The notes below the pieces were generated by a model. The model was not told the DNA's origin. It saw only the letters and a program-made list of their open reading frames with translations, and made no database searches. Both the position numbers and the translations under genes were made by a program. Below are positions 13,434 to 25,800 of a stretch of DNA of 64,000 bases, in pieces. Source of the stretch: Fasciolopsis buskii (lineage: Eukaryota; Platyhelminthes; Trematoda; Plagiorchiida; Fasciolidae); NCBI GenBank assembly GCA_008360955.1, contig LUCM01000776.1, positions 124,001 through 188,000 of the forward strand. The letters are read 5' to 3'. The stretch's first letter is position 1. Each line of letters starts with the position of its first letter.

Positions 13434-13710
13434 TCATCATGTGATATCAAGGCACAACTCAACGTTAAGAATCCATAAAAACTCAATTTAGCTATTCCGT
13501 CCATATTGGGAATCATCTTCAGTGCAAATCCCCAAAGTCGAACTGGGAAGCTAACCCGGGACGAACGATTGTAAGTAGATCCCCTTAACTGTTGCTCTAC
13601 CGCGCAGGCTCTCGACGGTTTGTTGAACTTCATCACATGATGCAGCACCTACTAGTCACTGATTTGCACGGCCACGGCCGCAGGAGCACAGTATTGATGT
13701 CACATGGTGA
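13434..13710 (-). repeat. tRNA-Leu-like SINE, copy 2 (inverted)
   Basis: The reverse complement of the element at 9430-9722. Read on the minus strand it carries GGCCGTGCAAATCAG (15 identical bases, complement at 13661-13675) and CAACAAACCGTCGAGAGCC, followed by CGCGGTAGAGCAACAGTTAAG in the A-box region. A decayed hammerhead core lies at 13480-13525, containing GATGATTCC and GGACGGAAT. Its stem II strands TTCC/GGAC keep one base that copy 1 has lost. The two ends (13434-13455 and 13691-13710) are near-perfect inverted repeats of each other, built around CATGTGAYATCA. Confidence 0.7.
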
Positions 13711-15180
13711 GCAATTTCTGGAAAACATGTAACATGCTAATACGAACACATGCCACATTAATAGTTCACTTTAATAGCCTACTTCCAGAATGGAATCGCT
13801 TTTTCCCCTTGACATTCTGCAACTGTTTCCTTGGCAGCTTACTGTGAATGAAATGTTCCTAGTATCGGTTGTTTGAAAGTACTTAAATGAGTTGGCTTAA
13901 TTCTTGGCCAAGGAGATATTTTATTTAAAAAGGAATGAAGTACACATGTTTGCTAACTTTGATCATCTGTTAACATAGCATCAGTAGACACGAAGAAGCT
14001 TATGGTGATGGTGCAATCGATTATTCCCTAGCGTTCGGCTTTCCAACTAATGTTTGCACTACATACTACGTGCTACTAATGTTTTCGCTTAACATAATCA
14101 CGGAACAACTGCAACACAAGTCGACTAGACCACCCACACAAGTGAACAAACATGAATTTCAACTGTGAGTGGACTGCTGGTTTTTATTAAGTCTTAACCG
14201 TCTCGACTACGGGAGATGCCAGACCGCTTGGGTTGACAACCAGCAGCCAAATGGTCACCTCAGGCAACGGAAGAGGGTCAGGGGATCACAAGCAAAGGAT
14301 CACACTAGGCATGTTCCAAACAATTTTGCGCATAATGGTTGAATAATAAACCACAGATAGCTAGTTAATCGATTCAAACATGAACTGATTTGAATCAGGG
14401 TCAAAAATGACATCCATTGACCAGTGGTTTACGTGTTTGAGTGGTGAATACAATTGTGTCAGTTACATTCAGTCTGTTAACAATGTGAAGCCACCCCCAC
14501 TAGGCCATGCTGTCTTGTCTCGACTGCTCCAGGTCGATGGTTCGGTATCTATGCCCTTTCCCGCACCCCCTCATTTCAGGTTAGCAGGTCAATCTTCATA
14601 AGTTTTGACAGGTTTTGATGGTTCGTCGATGACTCAGCACTTTCGTATGACGAAAGCACACTTGTGTGTAGATAACCAGCCGTATGCTATCGGCCGCTTT
14701 CTGGATCCGTATGCCACATTCCGTTTGCAAAAATGGATGCCTACTCTGATTCGCGGAAATATTCACCAATTCCATTGAATGATAACTAATTATGCAGTAG
14801 TTGTCTCATTAGCCAACCAATCAGTTGGTCAGTTTATTCTTGATCACGTGAACTAGGCACTTAATGTTCAAACATTTTTGGTCGGGAAACCGTCCTTAAG
14901 TAACCTTTATCAGGTACATTTAGGTCCATAATCTGTCGAGTTCAGGTCACTGATTTATTAAACGATATTAGAAATAATGCCAGTTCTAATTTTCCTCTTC
15001 GTTTCCACATTTATGAGAGAAAATTGAAAAAACGGCAATCTGTAGCCAAACCAACTCCGTAACACGACAACCGTTACTGCTAAAACTGTCCAAGAAGAAT
15101 TTTTTGTACACCGTGATTTCGAATGCATCTCTAGGTATGGAACAGGATCAAACTCATCAGCATGAAACGTATAGTCCAGG

Positions 15181-15221
<41 letters not shown>
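15181..15221 (+). repeat. (ATT)13 microsatellite
   Basis: An uninterrupted ATT run of about 41 bases, the cleanest microsatellite in the window. It is a likely polymorphic locus. A shorter ATT run lies at 15774-15789. Confidence 0.95.
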
Positions 15222-15223
<2 letters not shown>

Positions 15224-18200
15224 GCGGTCACGACGAACCGCCGGTGGTCACCTGGTCGTACATGAATGCCTTGCTCTTGTCCTAACTGTCAGTTTTCGCT
15301 GCTGGGTCGTGCTGTTTGATTAAAAGTAAAAATAAGACTACTAGGAAGCAAACCGGCGAACACCGTTTTCAATAATACCTCTCTGTGTCTGTCTGGAATC
15401 ATCTCCAATATTATCATTCAGGGCTTCATCCGGATATACACCCTGAGCCAGTTAAGACTAGATCTTTAATACGTGCCATTGGCTTTCGACCTTGTTGCTT
15501 TCTTTCAGCCTTGTCCACATATGGCTAGCGAAGTACAATCGGGTAACGTTAGGCAGTTGTACCCGATATATGTTCCAGACGCCCTTGCCCATCGAGTAAA
15601 ATCATCTCCTGGAGTGACTGATAGTTACCGTCTAACACATTCTGCTTAATTTACTGATTTTACTTCAACCGAAACTTTCTTCTCACAACTACTGCACTTT
15701 CTTCCGATTTGAGTAAGAAATCAAGTTGTGGACCTGCTCCCAAAGATTACAAAACTAATGCATATAGTGGCCAATTATTATTATTATTACCATTGTCGTT
15801 TTCGTCAGTGGTATACTAAGCAATTAACATCTAATAACATTTCAATCCGAGATGTTTATGAAGGTGGTAGTCAACATCATTTTTCCTTTCCGTGCATTGT
15901 AGACTCAACCCTAGCAGAAATTTTCGCGACTGCTTACTTAGAGTAGCTGCTAGGTTAAAGAAGCACGTTTGATTTCATTGTAGGTACAATATTTATGTTC
16001 TGCGAAGCTTCCTCATCCCGTATGGAGAGCGCGGTTGTGGTGGCCTAAAATCATAGAGTTTTGACGAACACCGACGTATACTGTTTGATAAAAACGGAGG
16101 TGACGAAAGTGCTGCTTTTGTTCGCCTAAGGTGTTTTGATAAACAAGAGAATGTACAAGGTTACTGATTATGGAGTGAGATGCTACGTGTCCCCAGATTT
16201 ATTAATTTTTGTTGATTTAATGTTCCCTTTGGAATTGCTACCACCCCTTTGACAGGAGTTGTTATGATTGAGAACATGGGGATCCGTTAATATCTGACAT
16301 CAGGAACAAATTTCACGGAAGTTTTTTGATTCATCTGACTCTTTGATTACTGTGGTAAGTGATCTTTTGTCAGGTGAATCTAGTTTGGATGGGCTTGCTA
16401 TATGCTTGCTGGCAAATCACTGTTATTCGGTTAGATGGTCTTCATTGTCTATGTCCATGAAAATGGAGTGTGAACCACAGTGGTATGTTTCTGTCTCCGC
16501 TTTTGGACAAGGGGTTTCTCAGGAAGGCCTTACTAGGTGCAGAAATCCCAGCAGTTGTATCCCATTTTGTGGAATGAGAAGAAAGTAAAAATGGTAAGCA
16601 TATGGCAACGTAACCCATAGGATAGCCTGGTGAGATGATAATTCACGGTCAGAAAGTATCACTCATAAACTCAGATGAGTAGTCATATCCGCTTTCCAAA
16701 TGCCAAGAAACATAAAAGTCTTCTGCTGTGTGGCAGACCTACCGCGTATACTAAGAGCAGTTTCCGCCTTTCGGATTTAAATCAGGGTTGACTCATTTCC
16801 GAGATTTTGGGCTAAAATCACATTTTTTGGATGTGGCTTTGTAGTTAGCGGTAACCAGGCGTAACCGGAAGTACTGAGGATCATCTTATCGCCTTTGTTG
16901 GGCCTATGATTGAAAGGGATTACTGTCGTGCTTTCGCCCGGTATCCATATTTTGTTCAGAAATGAAATATGCAGATATTATGGCCATGATAAGGTCGATG
17001 TCTATTCTATTATCAGATTGGTTGCAGAGATTATACTCTTTCCATTGTGGGAAGCTCGTACACTTAGTGACTAAATATAGGTCGGAGGGTAATTAATTGG
17101 TCATGAGTTGAAATCATTCCATCGAGTTAATCAACCAAGATACTGCTTTGGGGCATCACTGCATTTTTTTCTTACTTTCGGCACCAAACTTTTGACATTC
17201 GTCTTCTTAATTCACAACTGCTCAGGTGGTGCAATATCAAATAAGAGTCTGCACGAACTATTTTGAAAGTCATGGAAGTTAGCGCTTTCTTCAAGAAATT
17301 GTCTTATTTTACTAGTTTTCTGTTGAAGAATAGAAAAAACCCAAAAATTACCAATACTTTGAAACAGAGCCTAATTTTGATCTTATTCTTTTAATGGCAA
17401 CTGACCAGTAACGCGAGATCACTGGCAGAATACGTCTTACTGGGATCAAATAACGGGTCGAGGAAATCGAGATTTTTGTTTTACCTACAGGTTCCCCGTA
17501 GTCAGAGTTAATCGGCGGACCGGTGATCGGGCAAGAAATGAGAATCGGATAATAGAACTCCGCAGAGATTTAGATGGATGTTTTTCCAACCCTCTCAGCC
17601 TCGTCCATTTAGCGCAAAATAATCACCCGTTCTGTTCACTCTTTTCATTTAGACAATTAATCGAATCTCTGAGATGGTAACCGTTCTTGATGTGGAACTG
17701 TCATTGGTTGGCATAAGTCACGGCGCATTTATACAAGAGATCCTCTGCTTCTGGCTAGGGAAATCGAAGACCTGCCGATCTTTTCCTTGGTACGCATAGA
17801 TTACGCCTGGGAATCACGATATTAATTACTACGATAATCAATAATTTCAGCGTATAAATGGGCTACTAAGCAAACAAGTAGGAAATTCCACAACCTGGCA
17901 ACTTGGAGATAGAAGAAGCAATTGATGAAGTATTTCGCCTTTCGTTCTGACAGATGCTGGGTTGCTAAAGCAGACGGAGTCTTCATTTTCCTCTACTGAT
18001 ACCAATGAGGGATGGCGAATTAAGACAGGATAACTTGTGTGAATGCAGCATAATGAATGGATAGAAGAAATCTCTAGGTCTAATTTCCATCATAACTCTA
18101 TATCACAAAAAAGCGCTATTGGAAAGTTTGCAATTTCAGAAAATACATTAAAAACCTCTCTGACATTGCTACCTCACTTTAACTTGCGAGAACGTATTTG

Positions 18201-20587
18201 GAAATTGAAAATGCAAACACTGGTTCCTGACATGGAACAAAATTACTCATGACGATCTTAACGTGATATACTCAACCTGTGATCAGACGGCAAGCTGTAG
18301 TAGTACCGAATTGTTCCTCATTAAAAAACAAACGAAAATCAGCATCTGGTGGCTGATAAAAGGTTGAAATCAACGGGCGCAGATTTACAAAATATTCATC
18401 TTTGGGCGGTATAGGATCACGGAGACAGGAAGATGTAGTGTTAGGAGCAATAGTAGATGACTGTTTGGTAGCAGTGCAATCCCATCTAATGACAGTGTAA
18501 CACGCTGATGGTTTAATCGGCTCAACAAGTGTGGTTACCTATTTAAAGTCTAATCGTGAAAGAACGGTTTTTTGCACGGCGCATCTAAACACCTCTTGAT
18601 GGCTGCACCGTTTCAAGGACTAGCACGAGATTTGCGTTGCCCCGATGGATGGAGAGATACTAATCGTCTATTATATGAATGAACGAAATTGGATTTTAGC
18701 ATCCCAAACCCAGTACAGAGATGACCATCCTGAGTTAACTTCAACGTGAATGAAACCGGTATAACTCACCAGCTTCCCCTGTCGTAACGTATGCATTTTG
18801 CGGTAAGATGTTATCAACGTTTGTTATTCAACAGTATCGAAATTAAAAGCAACACTGAGAGTTAAACAACACAAGGAACTAGGAGTTGGTACTGAACCTA
18901 TATGAAGCGCCGCCTCGCTTACTGTCATCTTTCATCAGCACCAAACAGGTGGCGACATTAAGGAAATTAGACTGCATATACAAACAAACAATTTCTCGGA
19001 AAAATGGTTTGTGAAAGATTGCCAGAGGCAGTTGAACCTTCGGCTGATCATACTATTTACGGACAAGTGTGTTTCGGAAATCACGGCCCTTACATCAAGA
19101 TCTTTTTTGGCAAAATGTCTTGAAGCCGTTGGTCACCTTGCTACATCGAGACAATATACTGCAAAAGTCCGGTCGGAATTGGGTAAACTTATGTGCTCAC
19201 TATCATCGGTCGTTGTCCGGCAGCCTCTTTCTCAGATAAACTGATTGAATGACCTTGATTTGCCTTTTGTTTACGTGGAAACATATGTTCTTTCATGACG
19301 GAACAACGAAAGATTTTACAAAACTCAGATGGGGGGACTAGTCCCACAAATGCTTGTAGGCTACAACAACCATGGCAAATAAAAATTTCATGACTGACAA
19401 ACCAATGTGTGGCATGTCACTTGGAATCCATAATGGTAGAATTGTATCTGATTCACGTATGTTGATTTCATCATTTAAATATTGATCTACGTTTGAGTAC
19501 TGACATTGCGAATCGGTTTGCAGAATGTAATCAATTTAATTTGAAAACCGCATGAGCTTGTTGACTCGCTTACCTTTAGTGCTCCGAACAGATGCGATTA
19601 GTTGCCGGTTAACTTTGTCTCGTCCTGCGAAGATGAACCTCACAATGATGTGTGAAATTCTGACGGCGTGGAACCTTAGACCGATCGTTGACGTCAATTT
19701 ATCTGTGAAGTTCGTCAAACACAAATGAACCAAATATCATTCGGCCATCAAGCCAGTCTAACCTTATCCAACTACAGTCATCATTCTTTTTAATTCAATA
19801 TGATAAATTCTGGAATTGCTGTTCAGATGTGACATATCATGTTAGGTGATGAATACAGAGATTTGCAGAATTTTCATGAGTAAAGTGACCAAGTTTTGCA
19901 TTTTCTGGACCCCTTTTGTCGTTAGAAGTTGCTCCACATTGATATAGCTTGATGCGAAGTCACCCGGGGTGTCCAGTGATCAGTATGCACTGGTGACTTC
20001 TTGTACTAGGTACGCTTGTTCTTGCCTGTCTGTTGTCGTGCTCGATATCAGTTCTTCCACTTCGCTTTGACGAGCGTTTACCCATTTTCAGGGGATCACT
20101 AGTTATTTTCGTTTGCCCTACCGACTGAGTAGCCAAACCGTTTTGTCAAGGTAGATTTGATGGGTTTAATGCACGCATGCCATAGTACTGTAACATGTGA
20201 TAAATTCAAGGAGGAGGAAAGACTTTTGTTGAAAAACGAATGTAAATTTGTCCACCGGTTTATCCGACGAAGAGAGGGTAGGGAAGACAGATAGTAGCTT
20301 GACCTTCAGCTTCATCCATGCCTGCTATCTGGGATTCGTAAAATGCAGTCCAGTTTCCAATGGAATTTTAATCATTTTGGCTGACATATATTTGCTGATA
20401 CGTCCGATATAACGTTGATTTCCGACAGAGTCATCGATCTATGGATTACGAAAACGGGTCAGCTAAAGATGTTTCTCACTTTCACGAACAAGCCCCTGAG
20501 ACAGACTGCATCATTCCAATTGTTCGTACCTTCGCACTTTAACCATACTGACCATGGTTTGATGATTTCTCTTGACCACTTTTCCTT

Positions 20588-20601
20588 TCTCTCTCTCTCT
20601 T
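20588..20601 (+). repeat. Short (CT)n run
   Basis: About seven CT units. Confidence 0.7.
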
Positions 20602-21117
20602 TTACACACTCTTCAGTGGGTGTGCGTCTTAATCCTCAGAGTGTCGGTGATCTTAGAAACTGCATAATTTTGGCGTATCTGGTACCCACCTTTGATACTA
20701 ACTGACAGTCACCTGGACCAACAGGTGGCGTGGTTTGATCCCTAAGCTCGCGCGACCCCACCTCTTTGTAGTGATTGTGGCTTTGATGTTGTGGTTATGG
20801 TCAGTCCGATGTGACGGGTTGACAGCTCCAGTCACAATTCAACAGATTCGACCGCACCCGCGCGTGAGGTAGGTCGGCAGCGCTTCACCTCAGTACTTTG
20901 TTTGTTCATATTGACTTGTGGATGGGTCTCTCTTGGTGCTCTCGGATATTTCCGGGGCCCTCCTTTCCCCTCTACCCTCCCCCTCTTTCTCCTGCTATTT
21001 GCCCCAGTACTGGCATGACAGCACAATTTGGTAAACGATGACCTCCTGTAGTGAGTGCTTTCATTCCATTCACGAACGAGGTCGCGCAGAGTTTAGAACA
21101 GAATAACATCGATCATT

Positions 21118-21139
21118 CAGTCAGGCAGGCAGGCAGCAG
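21118..21139 (+). repeat. Short (CAGG)n run
   Basis: About five CAGG units, the last one slightly broken. Confidence 0.7.
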
Positions 21140-21846
21140 GACCACCAAAATGCCCGATCGACAACTGCAGGCGCATCGGTCCCGTGGTCAGCATGAAAAA
21201 CAGATAGACTATTGTCGGGAGGATACTCTGCCTAACGTTACTGTTGTTGCTTTCGCCTGGCTTGGATTTTCTGCTCGATGCATGTCGTTCTTTTCGTTGT
21301 GTTGTTACTCGTTCACCCTATTGGTTATCACTTGGTAATAATGGTTTAGAAAATTAAGTTATTTCAATCATTTCTTTGACCTTTCGAATCTGACTGTCAA
21401 CTCACCCGTCGCTGGAATGAATACCTGTTAACGTTTAATTTGGAATGGGTAAAATGTGGGTGAATTTTCCATCCACCATCTTTCTAATGAGAATTTAATT
21501 CTTATCAGAACGCTTTTCGGACATTGGTTATCTATGCTGTTGGCTCTAATTGGAAAATAATTAACAAGAACAGCCCAGTTATGAAAGTCAAACTATTTGG
21601 TGCATGTCAAGGAACAGTGATTCTGCGAAGCTGTATGTTCATTATGTGATACGTACTGGATAGCTCTCACCGCAATACCCTCGCCGGTTAGTTTCCGATT
21701 CGCGACCTCCGCCGCTGAATGTGAACTGGTTCAAAATCCAAAATGCGAGTGAGTATGTTTTCAACGGTTCATTCTCGAGTAGTTGCAAACAGATATACCT
21801 GAATTGAAGATGGGCTCAAGGTAACAGTTAGTATATCGGTTTGTCA

Positions 21847-22245
21847 TTAGATCGGGTCGTCGTCCAGTTGTTTGGTCGATAGAGACGGTTGAAATGTGGT
21901 TGGTTTCATGGCATGATATGGGTCGTTATTTTTACAGCTGGCGACATCATCAAGCTTGGGTACGGGTTGTTCCAGGATATGCAATAGAGACCACAGCTCA
22001 GATTTAGGTACTGGAATGTTGGTTGCATCAGCTGTCTGTAACATTCGGAATCTTGAAGTTTTCGGTTTGTGACGTGATATTTCGTACACAACACTAAATG
22101 TGTTAACCATTACTACCAGATTTCGTGATTCGAGTGAATCTTTGAGCGGTGGGAATGATTCTGTTTCCACCCAAGTCGTGTCTCGTTTACTCAGTGGCAA
22201 ATTTTTCCTCTCTGTTTGTAATCGACCAATTGCTTGGTCGGTCAT
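21847..22245 (-). CDS. Putative 132-residue protein, unrecognised
   Basis: An open frame read on the minus strand from an AUG with A at -3 and an in-frame TAA immediately upstream. The product is hydrophilic, with many Ser, Thr, Pro, Lys and Asp residues and one central hydrophobic helix-like segment (ELWSLLHILEQPVPKLDDV). It has no signal peptide or membrane segment. I do not recognise a domain. The balanced composition and length make it one of the better coding candidates in the first 54 kb, and it is divergently arranged with the ORF at 22507. It could be a single-exon gene, an exon of a larger gene, or a chance frame. Confidence 0.3.
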   Translation of the reverse strand: MTDQAIGRLQTERKNLPLSKRDTTWVETESFPPLKDSLESRNLVVMVNTFSVVYEISRHKPKTSRFRMLQTADATNIPVPKSELWSLLHILEQPVPKLDDVASCKNNDPYHAMKPTTFQPSLSTKQLDDDPI

Positions 22246-22506
22246 TTAACCGAATGACTAACTGATTTGCGCATTGACCGTTCCTCTGGCCTTTATAACT
22301 TACCTATGATTTTGACAGGTTGAGAATAATAATTAGAAACACGTTCGCCCAGACCGCACTTGGATCTGATTTGTGAGTCTATCGATTAATCTGTGCAACT
22401 CAGTCACCATGAAAAATCCAGGGCTATTGACTAGATTTCGTCTAGCGAGAGTCCACACAACTTGAGACACTCATCTTATACTCACTAAAAGGTATGGCCC
22501 AGTGTA

Positions 22507-22872
22507 ATGTCCCGATTTATTTTCTTGGCAATGTGTTTCTCTTTTTCATATATTTTAGGCCGTGTTACTTCGAGGGTCAAAAATTCGAATTCTGTCCAAC
22601 TTAGTCTGATTTATATTCGGTCCCTTGTAGCCTATCTTCAAACAGCTGAAAATATGACGCCCGCATTGGCTATGACGAAACAGTTGGAAAATGGAAGTTT
22701 AGAATGCATCACAAGTGAATTATATATGATGGCAGAATTCGTCAGAGGCCTGGAAGGTGGTTGTGCAAAAATGGATTCTTCTGTTGACGATTCAATCAAA
22801 ATGCGGTACACGGAGGAAATCGAAAGAATACTAACACCAAACTATACGGTTCTATCACCTCTAAACAGCTGA
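22507..22872 (+). CDS. Putative small secreted protein or terminal exon
   Basis: An open frame of 121 codons with no family I recognise. It starts at an AUG followed by a hydrophobic stretch (MSRFIFLAMCFSFSYILG) that would serve as a signal peptide. A soluble, helix-prone, acidic region follows with two cysteines (in LECITSE and GGCAKM), and the frame ends at TGA. There is a competing reading: bases 22540-22558 form a good pyrimidine tract ending in TTTTAG, so the frame could be the last exon of a spliced gene, starting at 22559 with GRVTSRVKNSN, and the signal peptide would be an artefact. The amino-acid composition is more protein-like than that of most ORFs here. It lies 261 bp from a divergent ORF (21847-22245). 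No polyadenylation signal stands out. Real coding status is uncertain. Confidence 0.35.
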   Translation: MSRFIFLAMCFSFSYILGRVTSRVKNSNSVQLSLIYIRSLVAYLQTAENMTPALAMTKQLENGSLECITSELYMMAEFVRGLEGGCAKMDSSVDDSIKMRYTEEIERILTPNYTVLSPLNS

Positions 22873-25800
22873 CCAAATTGTGATAAGTGGTAAATTGATT
22901 CCAGGAGAATGTCGATACATTTGATTGATGCGACATCGAGAATGTGGTCGTATTAAAGCAGGATAATAAGGACATGCTGAAATCAAGCCTTGGTGGAGAG
23001 GAAATTAAATTAGATCAGAAAGTATCGATATTTTGGTGAACAAGTTCCTTGTACTACTATTTCTGGGATATGCTATTAGGAAAAGAGGTCATAAGTGCGC
23101 CCAAACACAAACTATCTTATCAGAGAAACATAAAATGCTCATAAGAATAACAAAACTGGGCTTGAATAATATTGTTGTTCTTATTGTGATAAGGTGGCCA
23201 TCGAGAGAACATTATAGCTACCCGGCATGAAAATATGGTCGTGTAGATTATTGCACAGAACCGTCGAAAATGAGAAAGACTAGCACGTTTCAACTCACAG
23301 TCCGTCCACAAATTGCATCAGGAGCTCAGCGTAACGATCACGCATCTCATTTGGGAGAAACTCCGACTATCACCGGAGTTCCTTGTCCGAATGCTCTAAA
23401 AGGAGCGTTAATAGACTTTCAGAAGATGGACGACTTTTTGATGCCTCCGATCAAGTGACTTAAACAGCTCTCGAGGCTGTTGAACAACAAGATCTCGCGT
23501 TGCTTTGAATGAAGTAAACTGGAGTAAACTGGTAGCTGAATTATGACATCATAATATTACCGATGCGACCAACAGATTAGAAAAATATCACAGCGGAATT
23601 GCTAACCAACAGAGGGCGGGCTATAAGCAAATTCGCTAGTTGGGGAAGCCACACAGAAGAATGATGGACAAATGTCTAATCCATGGAAGTGGGCGTCCTT
23701 GCAAATGTTATGGAAAATGCTCCCTGAAAGATGTCAAAATCACATCATTTTCTCCTTCCATTTTTGCCCGCACAGGCCAACAGAAAAGCTTAATTGTAAC
23801 ATTCCGCTGTGGTAAAATAGCCAGAACAATATTTTCGTCTCATGATCTGGACTGGAACAAATCCAGACCAAATTTTTCGGTTGCTGACCTTTGTTGGATT
23901 AATGCAGTATTATTCACAAAGCGGTGAACACCAGTTTTTCTCCAGATTCGTATTCTGCCACGATTTGCATACCTGGTTAAAGGTACTCACGCAACAATGG
24001 ATCAGAATATTTATCTGCAGCATGCCATTATTAGCCAAAACAAATAATAAGCCATCTTTGTTAGGGACTTAAATCCACATAGCTGTATCTGAAAGTCATC
24101 AGATGAGTTCCGGTTTCAGTTTCTGTTCAGCTAAACAGAAGCGAAGAATAGGAAATTTTTAACTCTAGTCTCAAAATTGAGCGTATAAAAAGTGTCAAAA
24201 TATGTACTCATTAAGGCACTTGATTCATGTACTACCTGCAATGGTACACATCACTAAGGTCTTACTGAGAATTTTAACAACAAGAAATGTGAACAACCAT
24301 ATGCCGGGCTTTATTAAGGGGTCTTGTTAACCGAAGGTTTTATTAGTTTCGCTTCAGATTAACTCCTCTTTTTGATTAAGTTCATATTTAACAAACTAGG
24401 CGGCCGTAGCAGAGTTCTTACCCATCCATTATTCTAATAACGACATGCCTTGGATTCGGATGTACTTTGTCTGGGAGATTGGTGTCATGACTAAATGACT
24501 GTTACAGTTAACTTTCCTACGGTAGTTTTTATTTCGTCACACCCCTTCCCCGGAGAACGTAATTAGCCTCCGTCGAGCTGGCTACGAAGCATTCATCTTC
24601 CAAAAATTCTTCTGTCGCTGTTCGTTGTTTCGGAAACAGGTTGCATTGATAGCTTGTTAGATGTTTTTCTTTGATGCCTATTATTTTTCTGTTGTAACGA
24701 TTTCCTTTCATTCGTCGCAGTCTTCCTCTATCCAAAGATACCAAGGTAAACTTGTGATGAACTATATGTCAACTGCTCAGTCTGTCGGGAGTTGTTGCCA
24801 CTCTGCAAACGAGCAATTCTAGCATATGTCAAATATTTGACAATCGGACAATAAGGAACCACAAAACAAAACGAGAGAGAAAACTTCGTCCGAGTACCTG
24901 TTGTAGGACCTACTAGATCATTTGTGGGGGCGGTGTCATATTTTGGCGACATGTATTTGACGGATCTTTGCGCATTAAACTGATCTTCGTGATATATGGC
25001 TATATCCCAAAACCTTCCGGAAATACATGTAAAGGTGTGTTTGGGTGACTTATCAATAAGCTGTATCTATCGAACGTGGACTTCAGATGTCTCGGTGGAA
25101 CCGGCTTTTGTGGATTTTCGAAAGATTCCAGGGAGCCATGTGTTGTACAGAATAGTTAATCCAATTGTATTTTTACATGTCATTTAGAAGCTGGAAACAT
25201 TATCAAACCACTACTGCGGAGATGGTCAAACCAAATACATTATCGTAATTGACTACTTTATTGATTTTAACTGAATAGACCTGGTTTCACCTCGGAAATG
25301 AATGCCCACTTTTATCGGTTTAGGTGAACAGATACGGTTACAGTGATTCATGTATCAGTTAGCAGAACAAAGCTGGCAACATTACTTAGATAGTTTGAAT
25401 CGCATTAACACATCACTTGGTCTTAGCTAATATACATCCAGTTAGGTGAACTCCGGTTTTGAAAGTAAGGAGGACTGTTTGCAAACAGGATGTTTTGATA
25501 ACAAAAGTCCAACTTGGAGCAGAAAAACAAATTTAAAAAGAAAGATAAAAGACGAGGAAATCAACAATTATTTTGTTTTTCTAGGAAATGTTGTGTAGAC
25601 AGAGATGTATCGTGGTCTGCGGCATCAGAAGGGACTTAGGTCAAAGACCTTGCGATTCAAAACAGATTCATTTATGGGAAATCATAAATTTTGACAAGAT
25701 AACGGCCCTGAAGATAGTGGTGATGTCTGCTTCCAGGGCTGATATGCTCTGGCTGTGCTTCAACCTCGTTAGACTGGAGCCTGTTGACCACCACGTGCCA

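Larger units (their letters stand above)
13711..21846. other. Non-coding, no assignable gene
   Basis: This holds ATT repeats at 15181 and 15774 and short CT and CAGG runs near 20.6 and 21.1 kb. Nothing else is recognised. Confidence 0.6.
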
